Shown: in pieces, positions 1 to 7,046 of the stretch | Numbering within the stretch: the first letter of the stretch is position 1 | Layout: each line of letters opens with the position of its first letter | Assembly (NCBI GenBank): GCA_003978395.1 | Contig: QNZV01000162.1 | Span: forward strand, 1-16,503 | Length of the DNA stretch: 16,503 bases | Reading direction: 5' to 3' | Source: Sulfurovum sp. | Lineage (GTDB): Bacteria; Campylobacterota; Campylobacteria; Campylobacterales; Sulfurovaceae | Position numbers and translations under genes: made by a program | The notes under the pieces: generated by a model | Databases searched by the model: none | What the model was told of the DNA's origin: nothing | What the model saw: the letters and a program-made list of their open reading frames with translations, nothing else

Positions 1-266
1 TCGTCAGCAGAATTTAAAGAGGTAATGAAAATGGCAGGGGTACTGTCTCCTAAATCTCGTCGCTCTTGAAGAAACTCAAACCCATTTTGATGGGGTACTT
101 TGACATCCAAGAGCATTAAGTCAATGCTCTTTTCATAAAGAATATCTTTCGCCTCAGAAGCATCATAAGCAGGGTAAACCATGTAATTCGAGTACTCCAA
201 AAACTGTTTAACGGTGTCGCTTAGTTGTATGTCATCTTCAAGAAGAAGTAGAGTGGCTTTTGACAT
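1..266 (-). CDS. Response regulator receiver protein (partial, C-terminus beyond the left edge)
   Basis: This is the N-terminal 88 residues of a two-component response regulator, running off the left edge. The receiver (CheY-like) fold is recognisable: an acidic pair D11-D12 after a hydrophobic beta strand (LLLLEDD), the phosphoacceptor D54 at the end of IDLMLLD, the following P58 and G62, and T82 in the IFITS strand. The conserved Lys expected near residue 104 lies outside the window, as does any output domain, so the DNA-binding class (OmpR or other) cannot be told. The ATG at 266-264 is preceded by an AGGAG ribosome-binding site about seven bases upstream and by a TATAAT -10 box at 305-300. 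A cognate histidine kinase may lie further left but is not visible. The receiver assignment is firm; the target genes are unknown. Confidence 0.9.
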   Translation of the reverse strand, partial: MSKATLLLLEDDIQLSDTVKQFLEYSNYMVYPAYDASEAKDILYEKSIDLMLLDVKVPHQNGFEFLQERRDLGDSTPAIFITSLNSAD

Positions 267-299
267 TAAATGCTCCTATGGATTTTAAAATATAAAGAA

Positions 300-305
300 A
301 TTATA
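300..305 (-). promoter_or_regulatory. Candidate -10 box for the response regulator gene
   Basis: On the minus strand a perfect TATAAT lies 34 bases before the response regulator ATG, with an AGGAG ribosome-binding site in between. No -35 box is obvious. That is normal for Campylobacterota housekeeping promoters, which rely on an extended or T-rich upstream stretch. Assigned by position and consensus only. Confidence 0.5.
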
Positions 306-415
306 CTCTTTCAAAATGAACTGTGTGTGAATGGGCTATTTATCTGCCAATTAAATAAACCAGCAGGAATAAAAATCAGTATCATAAATGTGCCAATCTC
401 AAGCCCAATAGAGCC

Positions 416-1018
416 TTATTTATTAGCCAACATCAAAAATACACTGAATTCATGATGAGGTTTTTTAATAGTATTTGCCAGTTCAAAACGAATCTCTTTA
501 AAACCAATCTCTTTTGCGATTATCTCTAACTCTTTTCGTTCAAATCCAAAATGGAAAACACCTGTATTATCACTATGAAATGTTCCATCTTCGCTGTCTA
601 AATCTGCAATAGCAATAAATCCATCTTTATTTAACATCTTATAAAACTTCTCAAAAAGAGCTTTTGTATCTTTTAAATGATGAACGGTCATTGAAGAGAT
701 AACACCATCAAACTTTTGTTCTATATCTTTTTGACTTAAATCTAACTCTAATACTTCTGTTTTAGAGGCGAAATCTACAGATTTTTCTTTGAATTTTTCA
801 AGCATAGAGGGGGAGTTGTCTACAGCTACAATAGTATCTACATGAGGAGCTATAAAATAGCTCAATAGTCCTGTTCCTGCTCCAAAATCCATAACTTTCA
901 TGCTTGAAGAGAGTTTTATATTATCAATAATTAGGTTCGCAATACTCTTGGCATTTTGAACTCTCTTGGAACTCATATCCCATGATTTTGATTTATTCGC
1001 AAAATGGTCTACTGTCAT
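416..1018 (-). CDS. Class I SAM-dependent methyltransferase
   Basis: A 200-residue soluble protein of the small class I (Rossmann-fold) methyltransferase type that uses S-adenosylmethionine. Motif I is clear at residues 42-53 (VMDFGAGTGLLS), and the acidic ribose-binding residue follows in VAVDNS (D67). The motif IV/post-IV region is ISSMTVHHLKD around 107-117, close to the ubiquinone/menaquinone-biosynthesis and Methyltransf_11/25 branch. The substrate cannot be inferred. The ATG lies 4 bases after the stop codon of the upstream mqo gene, so the two are very probably co-transcribed. A ribosome-binding site is weak (GAGAG inside the mqo tail). No signal peptide or membrane segment is present, so it acts in the cytoplasm. 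The length is normal for stand-alone members. The family is secure, the role is not. Confidence 0.88.
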   Translation of the reverse strand: MTVDHFANKSKSWDMSSKRVQNAKSIANLIIDNIKLSSSMKVMDFGAGTGLLSYFIAPHVDTIVAVDNSPSMLEKFKEKSVDFASKTEVLELDLSQKDIEQKFDGVISSMTVHHLKDTKALFEKFYKMLNKDGFIAIADLDSEDGTFHSDNTGVFHFGFERKELEIIAKEIGFKEIRFELANTIKKPHHEFSVFLMLANK

Positions 1019-1022
1019 GGGA

Positions 1023-2393
1023 TTATGCTCTCACTTTTTCAGCTATAGGTTCAACATCAGAATGAGAAATGAGGGATTGAATCTCTGTTTCGTGTTTAGC
1101 CATATCAAAATTTGCACCTATGACCTTACATACACCTAGAGCATCACTCAATGCAATGGATAGTGAGCTGGTTGCTCCTGGGCTTGGGGTCATATTAAAT
1201 ACCAACCCATCTTCTTCAATTTTAGCTTCTCCTAAAAGTAGCTCTTGCTTCTTTTTATCAATGATTTGAGGACGCATTCCTCCATAACCTTCAGCAAATG
1301 TTAAATCTTTGACACGAATAGAAGGAATAATTTTTTTTGCATCTCCAAGGAATACTTCTTTTCCAACCAATGGAATCTCTTCGATAAAGTTTTTGAGAAT
1401 ATAGCGACGAATGGTTTTGTCTCTAAATAGGTTCATATAGACTTTTGTTACGTCTTTGTCAATGTTTAATGCAGAGATTAAATCTTTTAAGTGTAGTGCA
1501 TGATAACGCTCTAATTTTGGTAAAGCAAAAGCAGTTGGTCCAAAACGGGTGTTCCACTCTTGGGTAACGTCTGGGTCAGCATGAATCGCAGCAAATGGAA
1601 GTTTTGGGTTTTGCATGGTATAAACTTTGGAGTTTAAAAGTTTCTCTTTTGTAAAGAAAAAGCTACCACCAATAGGTAAAATAGCATACTCTTTACCATA
1701 CCCCATAGATTGTGCAAATAGCAATGAGTATGCCCCTGCATTAACCACTACTGATTTGGCTTTGAAATTTGTAGTGTCTGAAGTGATGGTAAATGTACCA
1801 TCCTCATTTCTTTCTATCTTTGTGACCTCTTCATTGTAACGCATTTGTATGTTTTTTTCAGTATCGAGTGCTTGTTGTACAAAGCTCTCACTTAGCTTTT
1901 TATAATTGACAGTCGTTATTTGGTCTCTTGCCCCCATTGCTAAAATAGGCTCTTCTCTCTCTTCAACCAGTTTAGGTTCAAACTCTGCTAAAAAATCTTT
2001 ATCCCACAGTTCAAGATAGGGATATAGTGTTTTAAATTTATAGTAACGCTCTTTGAGTTCAGATACCTCTTTCTCTCCTACAGCTAAAAGCATTTTATCT
2101 TTTCTAAAACCAACATTATCCACTTCATTGAAATTTTGAATATAGTTAGCGACCATAGAGGAAGCTTTTTTGACTTTTCCTGCTTTTTCATAGCTATAGT
2201 TGCTCTCTATATCTCCGACATGTAAGGTTTGTGAATTTGCTTTTGGATTAGAGTTTAATTGACTAACTTCATCATATTTTTCAAAAAGTATAATATTGTT
2301 AATATCTGTATATCTCGCTAATGTAAAAAGTAAAGAAGTTCCTGCAACACCACCACCAATAATAGCTGTGTCAAAAAGTTTATTTATAAGCAT
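1023..2393 (-). CDS. mqo: Malate:quinone oxidoreductase, Helicobacter/Campylobacter type
   Basis: A 456-residue FAD-dependent, membrane-associated dehydrogenase that oxidises L-malate to oxaloacetate and passes electrons to the quinone pool, replacing or complementing NAD-dependent malate dehydrogenase in the TCA cycle. The N-terminal dinucleotide-binding motif is IIGGGVAGTS (residues 11-20). Several stretches match my memory of the Helicobacter pylori enzyme: KANSQTLH, VYTMQNPKLPFAAIH, FGPTAFALPKLER and a C-terminal NMTPSPGATS that closes the FAD site. The length (about 450) is full for this epsilonproteobacterial branch, which is shorter than the E. coli type. The ATG has an AGGAA ribosome-binding site 6-7 bases upstream. 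It is first in a two-gene unit with the methyltransferase and is transcribed away from the cytidylyltransferase operon across a 262-bp AT-rich gap. Confidence 0.93.
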   Translation of the reverse strand: MLINKLFDTAIIGGGVAGTSLLFTLARYTDINNIILFEKYDEVSQLNSNPKANSQTLHVGDIESNYSYEKAGKVKKASSMVANYIQNFNEVDNVGFRKDKMLLAVGEKEVSELKERYYKFKTLYPYLELWDKDFLAEFEPKLVEEREEPILAMGARDQITTVNYKKLSESFVQQALDTEKNIQMRYNEEVTKIERNEDGTFTITSDTTNFKAKSVVVNAGAYSLLFAQSMGYGKEYAILPIGGSFFFTKEKLLNSKVYTMQNPKLPFAAIHADPDVTQEWNTRFGPTAFALPKLERYHALHLKDLISALNIDKDVTKVYMNLFRDKTIRRYILKNFIEEIPLVGKEVFLGDAKKIIPSIRVKDLTFAEGYGGMRPQIIDKKKQELLLGEAKIEEDGLVFNMTPSPGATSSLSIALSDALGVCKVIGANFDMAKHETEIQSLISHSDVEPIAEKVRA

Positions 2394-2607
2394 ATTTTAT
2401 TCCTAAATATTTATATATTGTATTATTTTCAAATCATACTCCTATGTATATAAAAAAAAGCTTTATTTTTTATTTTAGATTTATTTTGAAAGTAATATGC
2501 AATATATATAGCACTACTTTCTATCTATAAAATGAGCATTAAATCGTTTCATTTCTTTACTTATGATTTAAATAGCTATATCTTATGCAAGACAAATGTA
2601 CGTTATT

Positions 2608-2613
2608 TATAAT
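2608..2613 (+). promoter_or_regulatory. Candidate -10 box for the cytidylyltransferase-aminotransferase-licD operon
   Basis: TATAAT lies in the 262-bp AT-rich divergent spacer (2394-2655). It would start a transcript with a leader of about 35 bases before the GTG at 2656. A second, weaker TATAGT at 2636-2641 sits too close to the start codon to be likely. The rest of the spacer shows no stable GC-containing hairpin or recognisable operator. Confidence 0.4.
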
Positions 2614-2655
2614 AATATGTTATCTTAAGTAAGACTATAGTTATAAGGGACACAA

Positions 2656-4032
2656 GTGAACAACAAAAAAACTATTATTACTTACGGCACATATGATATG
2701 TTGCATATTGGACATATGAAACTACTAGAGCGAGCAAAAGCTTTGGGCGATTATCTTATAGTTGGGGTAACAGATGAAAATTATGACCGTTCTCGTGGTA
2801 AGCTTAATGTTGTGGAGAGTACTAAAAAACGGGTCAAAGCTATTGAAGCTTTAGATTTTGTGGATAAAGTAATTATTGAAACTCATAAAAATCAAAAAGC
2901 TGAAGATATGGTAAAATATGATGTTGATATTTTTGCTATTGGTGATGATTGGGTTGGGGCTTTTGATTATCTAAATGAGTATACTCATGTGGAATATTTA
3001 GCACGAACTGAAGGTATCTCTAGTACGAAGTTAAGAAAAGAGAATTTCTCTACCATTAAAATGGGACTTGCAGGATTGGGTCGTGATACTCAAGCTTTTA
3101 TTGCTGAAGCCCAATTTGTCTCTAATGTCAAGATAAATCGTATCTATGATGAAGATTTTTTAGCACTAAAAGCATTTACTAAAGGAAATGATGAAATTGC
3201 TTATGGTCATGATAATTATGATGAATTTTTAGATACTTCTATTCAAGCAGTCTATATTGATACCTCCCTTGAACAACACTATATATTGATTAAAAAAGCA
3301 CTAGAAGCTGGTAAGCATGTATTGTGTGAAAATCCTTTGGCACTTGGAAAAAATGAGTTAAAAGAGTTACTTTCTATTGCTAAAAAAGAGAAAAGAGTAC
3401 TTCTGACTGCACTTAAAACAGCATTTCTTCCTGCTTTTAATCAACTTCTCAAAGAGTTGGAAACGGGAGTAATTGGAGAAATAAAAGAGGTTCGAGCAAC
3501 ACGAACATCTCTCTATCTTGAAAAAGATTACTCCAATGAGTTTATTGCACAAGGTGCGACCAATATTCTCTCTTCTTATCCTTCCCTTTTAATTCACAAA
3601 GTGCTTGGAAAATGTAAAGAGATTAAATTTTTTGACCAAAAAGAGAGTGGTTATGATATTTCTAATCTTATTATCAGCCGACATAAAGGAGGCTCTCTAG
3701 GAGTTGCACGTGTTGCGACAGGAATCAAATCTGAAGGGGATGCTGTCATTTCAGGAACAAGGGGTTATATCTATATTCCTGCTCCTTGGTGGTTGACGAA
3801 AAAATTTTATGTTCGCTTTGAAGATGAACATAAAAGTCAAACGTTTAACTATGAGTTCGAAGGAGATGGATTACGCTATATGATTGCTGAATTTACTTCC
3901 TTGATTCAAAGAGGTAATCGAAAATCTAAAAAGTTAAGCCCCTCAGATATGGTGGCAATAAACAGAGTATTACTTGATTATAATGAGAGTAACAAAGATA
4001 AAATAAAAACAAAAAATAAGAAGGAAAGATAG
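2656..4032 (+). CDS. Fused TagD-like cytidylyltransferase and Gfo/Idh/MocA-type oxidoreductase domain
   Basis: A two-domain protein of 458 residues. Residues 5-130 are a nucleotidyltransferase of the TagD (glycerol-3-phosphate cytidylyltransferase) type: GTYDMLHIGH holds the HxGH motif (17-20), GDDWVGAFDYL (97-106) matches the TagD GDDWxGxFD signature, and RTEGISST (117-124) is the second CTP-binding motif. It should join CTP to a small phosphate ester, giving a CDP-compound. Residues 135-450 resemble a Gfo/Idh/MocA NAD(P)-dependent dehydrogenase, with a Rossmann start GLAGLG (137-142) and the typical stretch TGVIGEIKEVRA. The usual EKP motif reads E225-N226-P227, so the catalytic Lys is missing, and the usual D...H stretch is also not conserved. 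Start is GTG with AAGGGA five bases upstream. The stop abuts the next ATG. Substrate unknown; glycerol phosphate or an amino-alcohol phosphate is plausible. Confidence 0.87.
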   Translation: MNNKKTIITYGTYDMLHIGHMKLLERAKALGDYLIVGVTDENYDRSRGKLNVVESTKKRVKAIEALDFVDKVIIETHKNQKAEDMVKYDVDIFAIGDDWVGAFDYLNEYTHVEYLARTEGISSTKLRKENFSTIKMGLAGLGRDTQAFIAEAQFVSNVKINRIYDEDFLALKAFTKGNDEIAYGHDNYDEFLDTSIQAVYIDTSLEQHYILIKKALEAGKHVLCENPLALGKNELKELLSIAKKEKRVLLTALKTAFLPAFNQLLKELETGVIGEIKEVRATRTSLYLEKDYSNEFIAQGATNILSSYPSLLIHKVLGKCKEIKFFDQKESGYDISNLIISRHKGGSLGVARVATGIKSEGDAVISGTRGYIYIPAPWWLTKKFYVRFEDEHKSQTFNYEFEGDGLRYMIAEFTSLIQRGNRKSKKLSPSDMVAINRVLLDYNESNKDKIKTKNKKER

Positions 4033-5112
4033 ATGATATACGAAGATTACTACATATTTACCCCAGGTCCAGTAAAGATGAGCGATGAGATTATGGAGGT
4101 TGGTGCAAAGCAGACTCCATATTTTAGAAATTGTGAATTTTCTAATGTGACGTATGCTTGTGAAAAGGGTCTACTTGAGATGGTAAATGCACCAGAGGGT
4201 TCAAAAGTTATCTTTTTAACAGCTTCTGGAACAGCAGGTATGGAGTCTGTAGTTATGAACTTATTGACTAAAGATGATAAGGCTTTGGTCGTTCATGGTG
4301 GTGGTTTTGGTGGTCGTTTTGTAGATATTTGTGATGTTCACGGTATTCCTCATACTGATTTTGTGGTCAAAAATACAAATTTACATGATATAGAGAGTTT
4401 AGCTCCAAAAGAGAACTATACCTCACTAATTGTTAATGCTCATGAGACATCTGTAGGGCATCTTTATGATTTAGGTGCAATGGGTGCTTATGCAAAGAAA
4501 AATAATTTACTCTATATTGTAGATGCTATCTCTATGTTGGTCACAGACCCTGTAGATATGAGTGCTGATAATATTGATGTTGTGATTGCAAGTTCTCAAA
4601 AAGGGTTGGCTCTACCTCCTGGGTTGACTATGGTTATTTTAGCTCCAAGAGCTTTGGAAAAAGTACAAGATATAAAGAGTTTATACTTTAATTTTAAAGA
4701 TTATTTGTCTAATGGAGAGCGAGGTCAAACTCCTTATACTCCTGCTGTGACTATTATGTTGCAACTTGAAGCGAGATTAAATCAGATTAATAGACGTGGT
4801 GGAGTTCAACAGAGTATTAAAAAGGCACAGGATATTTCAGAATACTTTAGAGCATCCATCAAAGATTTACCCCTAAAAGAGTATACGCCCTATATGCCAA
4901 ATGCCATGACAACACTTACTCCAACTGATGGAAAATCAGCTATGGATATAGTCAACGGTTTAGAAGATGGATACAAAGTAATGGTTTGTCCAAATGGTGG
5001 TGCAGAGCGTGATACTATTTTTAGAGTTTCTCATATGGGAGATATGACCCGAGCATATACCGATGTATTAATTGATGCACTCTATGATTACTACAAGATA
5101 GAGAGAAAATAG
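4033..5112 (+). CDS. Class V PLP-dependent aminotransferase (alanine-glyoxylate / aminoethylphosphonate transaminase-like)
   Basis: A 359-residue fold-type I aminotransferase of class V. The opening FTPGPV (9-14) is typical of alanine-glyoxylate, serine-glyoxylate and 2-aminoethylphosphonate transaminases. TASGTAGMES (63-72) forms the phosphate-binding loop, D164 in YIVDAIS contacts the PLP ring nitrogen, and K190 in ASSQKGLALPPG is the Schiff-base lysine. FRVSHMGDM near the C-terminus also fits the family. Its ATG follows the previous stop with no gap, using AAGGAAAG just upstream, so it is translationally coupled to the cytidylyltransferase fusion. Only 5 bases separate it from licD. Sitting between a CDP-activating enzyme and a LicD transferase, it probably aminates, or makes, the small molecule that is activated. 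Photorespiratory-type glyoxylate metabolism is less likely here. The true amino acceptor cannot be read from the sequence. Confidence 0.88.
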   Translation: MIYEDYYIFTPGPVKMSDEIMEVGAKQTPYFRNCEFSNVTYACEKGLLEMVNAPEGSKVIFLTASGTAGMESVVMNLLTKDDKALVVHGGGFGGRFVDICDVHGIPHTDFVVKNTNLHDIESLAPKENYTSLIVNAHETSVGHLYDLGAMGAYAKKNNLLYIVDAISMLVTDPVDMSADNIDVVIASSQKGLALPPGLTMVILAPRALEKVQDIKSLYFNFKDYLSNGERGQTPYTPAVTIMLQLEARLNQINRRGGVQQSIKKAQDISEYFRASIKDLPLKEYTPYMPNAMTTLTPTDGKSAMDIVNGLEDGYKVMVCPNGGAERDTIFRVSHMGDMTRAYTDVLIDALYDYYKIERK

Positions 5113-5117
5113 TTACT

Positions 5118-5891
5118 ATGGCAATTGACCTAAAGATTTTAAGAGAAGCACAACTTATTATGCTTGAAATGTTAGTAGAGTTTGATGCCATATGTAAAAA
5201 GCATAAGTTACAATATTGGTTAGACTCAGGTACACTTTTGGGTGCTGTTCGTCATCAAGGGTTTATCCCTTGGGATGATGATATTGATTTGTCAATGCCT
5301 GTGGAAGATTATAGAAAATTTAAAGAGATAGCCCAAGAAGAGTTGTCTGAAAATATTTTTTTTCAAACGTCTACAACAGATAAAGGTTTTAAGTTTGACT
5401 ATATGAAACTTCGCTCTAATAAAGCAGATATAGTCGAATTTCATGAAAAAGGAAAAGAGGTTAATTATCATCAAGGTCTATTTGTGGATATTTTTCCTAT
5501 GTTGACGCTTCCTAATACCAAGTTTCATCGAGCATTTTATGAAGATGCTTTTAAACTTATTAGAGATGTCTCTTCAATTAGTCTTCATACTCCAAATGGA
5601 AAAGACTACCCACAAGTTAGAAAAGCTCTGTTAGAAGCAGTAAATGAGATGCATGAGGGGTGGGATAAAGAGGATATAAAAGTTATCTATTCTGGTAAAA
5701 TGCCTGATGTCGCTGCTTGGTTTGATATTGATGAGGTTTTTCCTCTTAAAAAGATAAAATTTGAAGGGTTAGAGTTTTATGCTCCTAAAAATCCAAAGCA
5801 TTATCTAAAATCTATATATAGCTTTAATTTTATGGAGTTACCACCTCTTGATAAACGTACAATACATGCACACAGTATAAAATTAAAATAA
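5118..5891 (+). CDS. LicD-family phosphotransferase
   Basis: A 257-residue LicD/fukutin-type nucleotidyltransferase-fold protein. Members move a phospho-group such as phosphocholine from a CDP donor to a sugar of LPS, teichoic acid or capsule. The signature is complete: WLDSGTLLGAVRH (34-46), then GFIPWDDDIDLSM (48-60), whose Asp residues (D53-D57) bind metal, and GLFVDIFPM (120-128), giving the third acidic residue D124. No signal peptide or clear membrane segment is present, so it acts on the cytoplasmic face. The length is close to the family norm. It is the third gene of the operon starting at 2656; the CDP donor would come from the TagD-like domain upstream. Choline-uptake (licB) and choline-kinase (licA) genes are absent nearby, so phosphocholine is not specifically indicated. 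Family certain; donor and acceptor unknown. Confidence 0.9.
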   Translation: MAIDLKILREAQLIMLEMLVEFDAICKKHKLQYWLDSGTLLGAVRHQGFIPWDDDIDLSMPVEDYRKFKEIAQEELSENIFFQTSTTDKGFKFDYMKLRSNKADIVEFHEKGKEVNYHQGLFVDIFPMLTLPNTKFHRAFYEDAFKLIRDVSSISLHTPNGKDYPQVRKALLEAVNEMHEGWDKEDIKVIYSGKMPDVAAWFDIDEVFPLKKIKFEGLEFYAPKNPKHYLKSIYSFNFMELPPLDKRTIHAHSIKLK

Positions 5892-5908
5892 ATAAAATAA
5901 AACTTAGG

Positions 5909-5914
5909 TATAAT
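5909..5914 (+). promoter_or_regulatory. Candidate -10 box before the DoxX gene
   Basis: TATAAT preceded by TTAGG lies 25 bases before the ATG at 5939, followed by AAAAGGA as ribosome-binding site. The DoxX gene therefore probably has its own promoter despite being only 47 bp from licD. The same TTAGG-T-A/T-AAAT shape recurs before the cytochrome gene at 7849-7854. Confidence 0.5.
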
Positions 5915-5938
5915 TAGCTCTAAAAAAGGATTAGAGTT

Positions 5939-6316
5939 ATGAATAATAGAGCTTTACGTTTTTTGAGTTTTGGATTAGGTGCTTTACTGCTCTTTCATGG
6001 TATAGATAAAGTTATGAATGGAACAGAGTTTATTGAAAAAATGCTTGTGGGTTTAAAAGTACCTTATAGTGAATATGTGCAATATGGAGTCTATATTGGC
6101 GAAGTTCTTGCTCCTCTTTTACTAATATTTGGACAATATATAAGAATTTCTGGAGCTATCATCGCATTTGATATGCTTGTTGCTATTTTCTTGGTTCATC
6201 AAAATACACTTTTCACTTTAGGAGAACACGGTGCATGGAGTATTGAACTTCCAATGCTTTATTTGGTAGCAGGGGTAACACTTGCTTTATGGGATAGAGA
6301 AAAAAAATCTAAATAA
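5939..6316 (+). CDS. DoxX family membrane protein
   Basis: A 125-residue integral membrane protein of the DoxX/DoxD superfamily. Four hydrophobic segments can be drawn: about 7-25, 48-67, 70-88 and 100-117. The first helix carries LFHGIDKV, the HGxxK motif of the family, followed by an amphipathic loop and EVLAPLLLIFG in helix two. The final short tail DREKKSK is basic and cytoplasmic. Members have been linked to thiosulfate:quinone oxidation in archaea, and to redox or stress functions elsewhere, but most remain uncharacterised. No DoxA partner or rhodanese is visible here, so a thiosulfate role should not be assumed. Its own promoter and AAGGA ribosome-binding site support monocistronic expression. 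Family assignment is confident. Confidence 0.85.
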   Translation: MNNRALRFLSFGLGALLLFHGIDKVMNGTEFIEKMLVGLKVPYSEYVQYGVYIGEVLAPLLLIFGQYIRISGAIIAFDMLVAIFLVHQNTLFTLGEHGAWSIELPMLYLVAGVTLALWDREKKSK

Positions 6317-6372
6317 TAAATTTATTTAAAAATTAATTTCTTATCATAATTATAAAATTATTAAAAACGTTC

Positions 6373-6378
6373 TATAAT
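6373..6378 (+). promoter_or_regulatory. Candidate -10 box before the exported protein at 6396
   Basis: TATAAT lies 18 bases before the ATG, with AAAGGA between. The 79-bp gap upstream also contains an A/T-only palindrome, AATAAATTTATT (6315-6326), over the DoxX stop codon. With no G or C pairs that palindrome is a poor terminator. Confidence 0.45.
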
Positions 6379-6395
6379 TATGTAAAGGATATATA

Positions 6396-6953
6396 ATGAA
6401 TAAACAAATTACATTTATTTATCTGTCGATTCTCTTCTTTTTTGGTCAGGTTTCACTGAAAGCTGAACATAAAGAATCTAGTAATAACTCTATTTATGAG
6501 ACTATTTATACTTCAATTGACGAAAAAGATTGTCAAACCTTAGAGAGTGATAATTTGGGAAGTATTGAAGAGTGTGAATCTTTTGCAGGTATGAAAATAA
6601 TTGTGATAGAAGGTGATATGAAGCAAGCTATTATTGTGATACGTGACAATAAAAGATATGAATTAGATTTAAAGTCTGTTATTCCTAATGGATTCATCTC
6701 TTTAGGTTTAGACTTAAAATGGATATATAAGCATCAAGAATTTGATAATCCTGTTGCTATGCTTGCTCATTTAGATGTAAACGAAGATAAAGAAGATATA
6801 GAAAAAGTTACATCTTATTCATTGGTAAGTAAAATTACAGAAAAAGAGATTTGTATTGTTGGTAAAATTAAAATAGAAAAAAATAAAGATAAATTAGCAT
6901 ATAAAATGGCTGAAGAGGCATATGATATGCCTTGTATCTCTTCTATAAAATAA
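6396..6953 (+). CDS. Exported conserved hypothetical protein
   Basis: A 185-residue protein of unknown function. Residues 1-23 form a Sec signal peptide (hydrophobic core YLSILFFFGQVSL, likely cleavage after LKA), so the product is periplasmic. The mature part contains four Cys (in EKDCQ, EECES, EICIV and the terminal MPCIS), enough for two disulfides. The pattern YTS...KDC...EC...G.K..V.EGD..Q, then later KVTSYSLVSKITEKEIC, matches a proteobacterial/cyanobacterial family of exported hypothetical proteins that I recall; no activity is assigned to it to my knowledge. It has its own TATAAT box and AAAGGA ribosome-binding site. It lies between a DoxX protein and a lipoprotein on the same strand, without translational coupling. 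I give no function. Confidence 0.75.
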   Translation: MNKQITFIYLSILFFFGQVSLKAEHKESSNNSIYETIYTSIDEKDCQTLESDNLGSIEECESFAGMKIIVIEGDMKQAIIVIRDNKRYELDLKSVIPNGFISLGLDLKWIYKHQEFDNPVAMLAHLDVNEDKEDIEKVTSYSLVSKITEKEICIVGKIKIEKNKDKLAYKMAEEAYDMPCISSIK

Positions 6954-7019
6954 AATTAATCTTAATAAATGTAATTTTTTTTAAGTAAATAAGAATAATT
7001 AATCTAATATACTTATGTA

Positions 7020-7025
7020 TATAAT
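7020..7025 (+). promoter_or_regulatory. Candidate -10 box before the lipoprotein gene
   Basis: TATAAT within a TATATAATA run lies 22 bases before the ATG at 7047. GGAG at 7035-7038 is the ribosome-binding site. The 93-bp gap is otherwise almost pure A/T. Confidence 0.45.
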
Positions 7026-7046
7026 AAAAATTATGGAGTAAGAATA

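Noticed and set aside
311..415. Minus-strand read-through after the methyltransferase stop encoding a hydrophobic peptide (FMILIFIPAGLFNW) of about 34 codons
   Set aside because: It is in frame with the methyltransferase beyond its TAA but has no ribosome-binding site for its own ATG. The methyltransferase is full length without it, so I treat it as intergenic or a remnant at best.
270..455. A 61-codon plus-strand frame between the response regulator and the methyltransferase
   Set aside because: It overlaps the methyltransferase 3' end and the response regulator promoter on the other strand, and its composition is not protein-like. No ribosome-binding site.
6315..6326. Palindrome AATAAATTTATT after the DoxX gene as a terminator
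   Set aside because: It contains only A/T pairs and no loop. A stable RNA hairpin is unlikely, and such palindromes are common in DNA this AT-rich.
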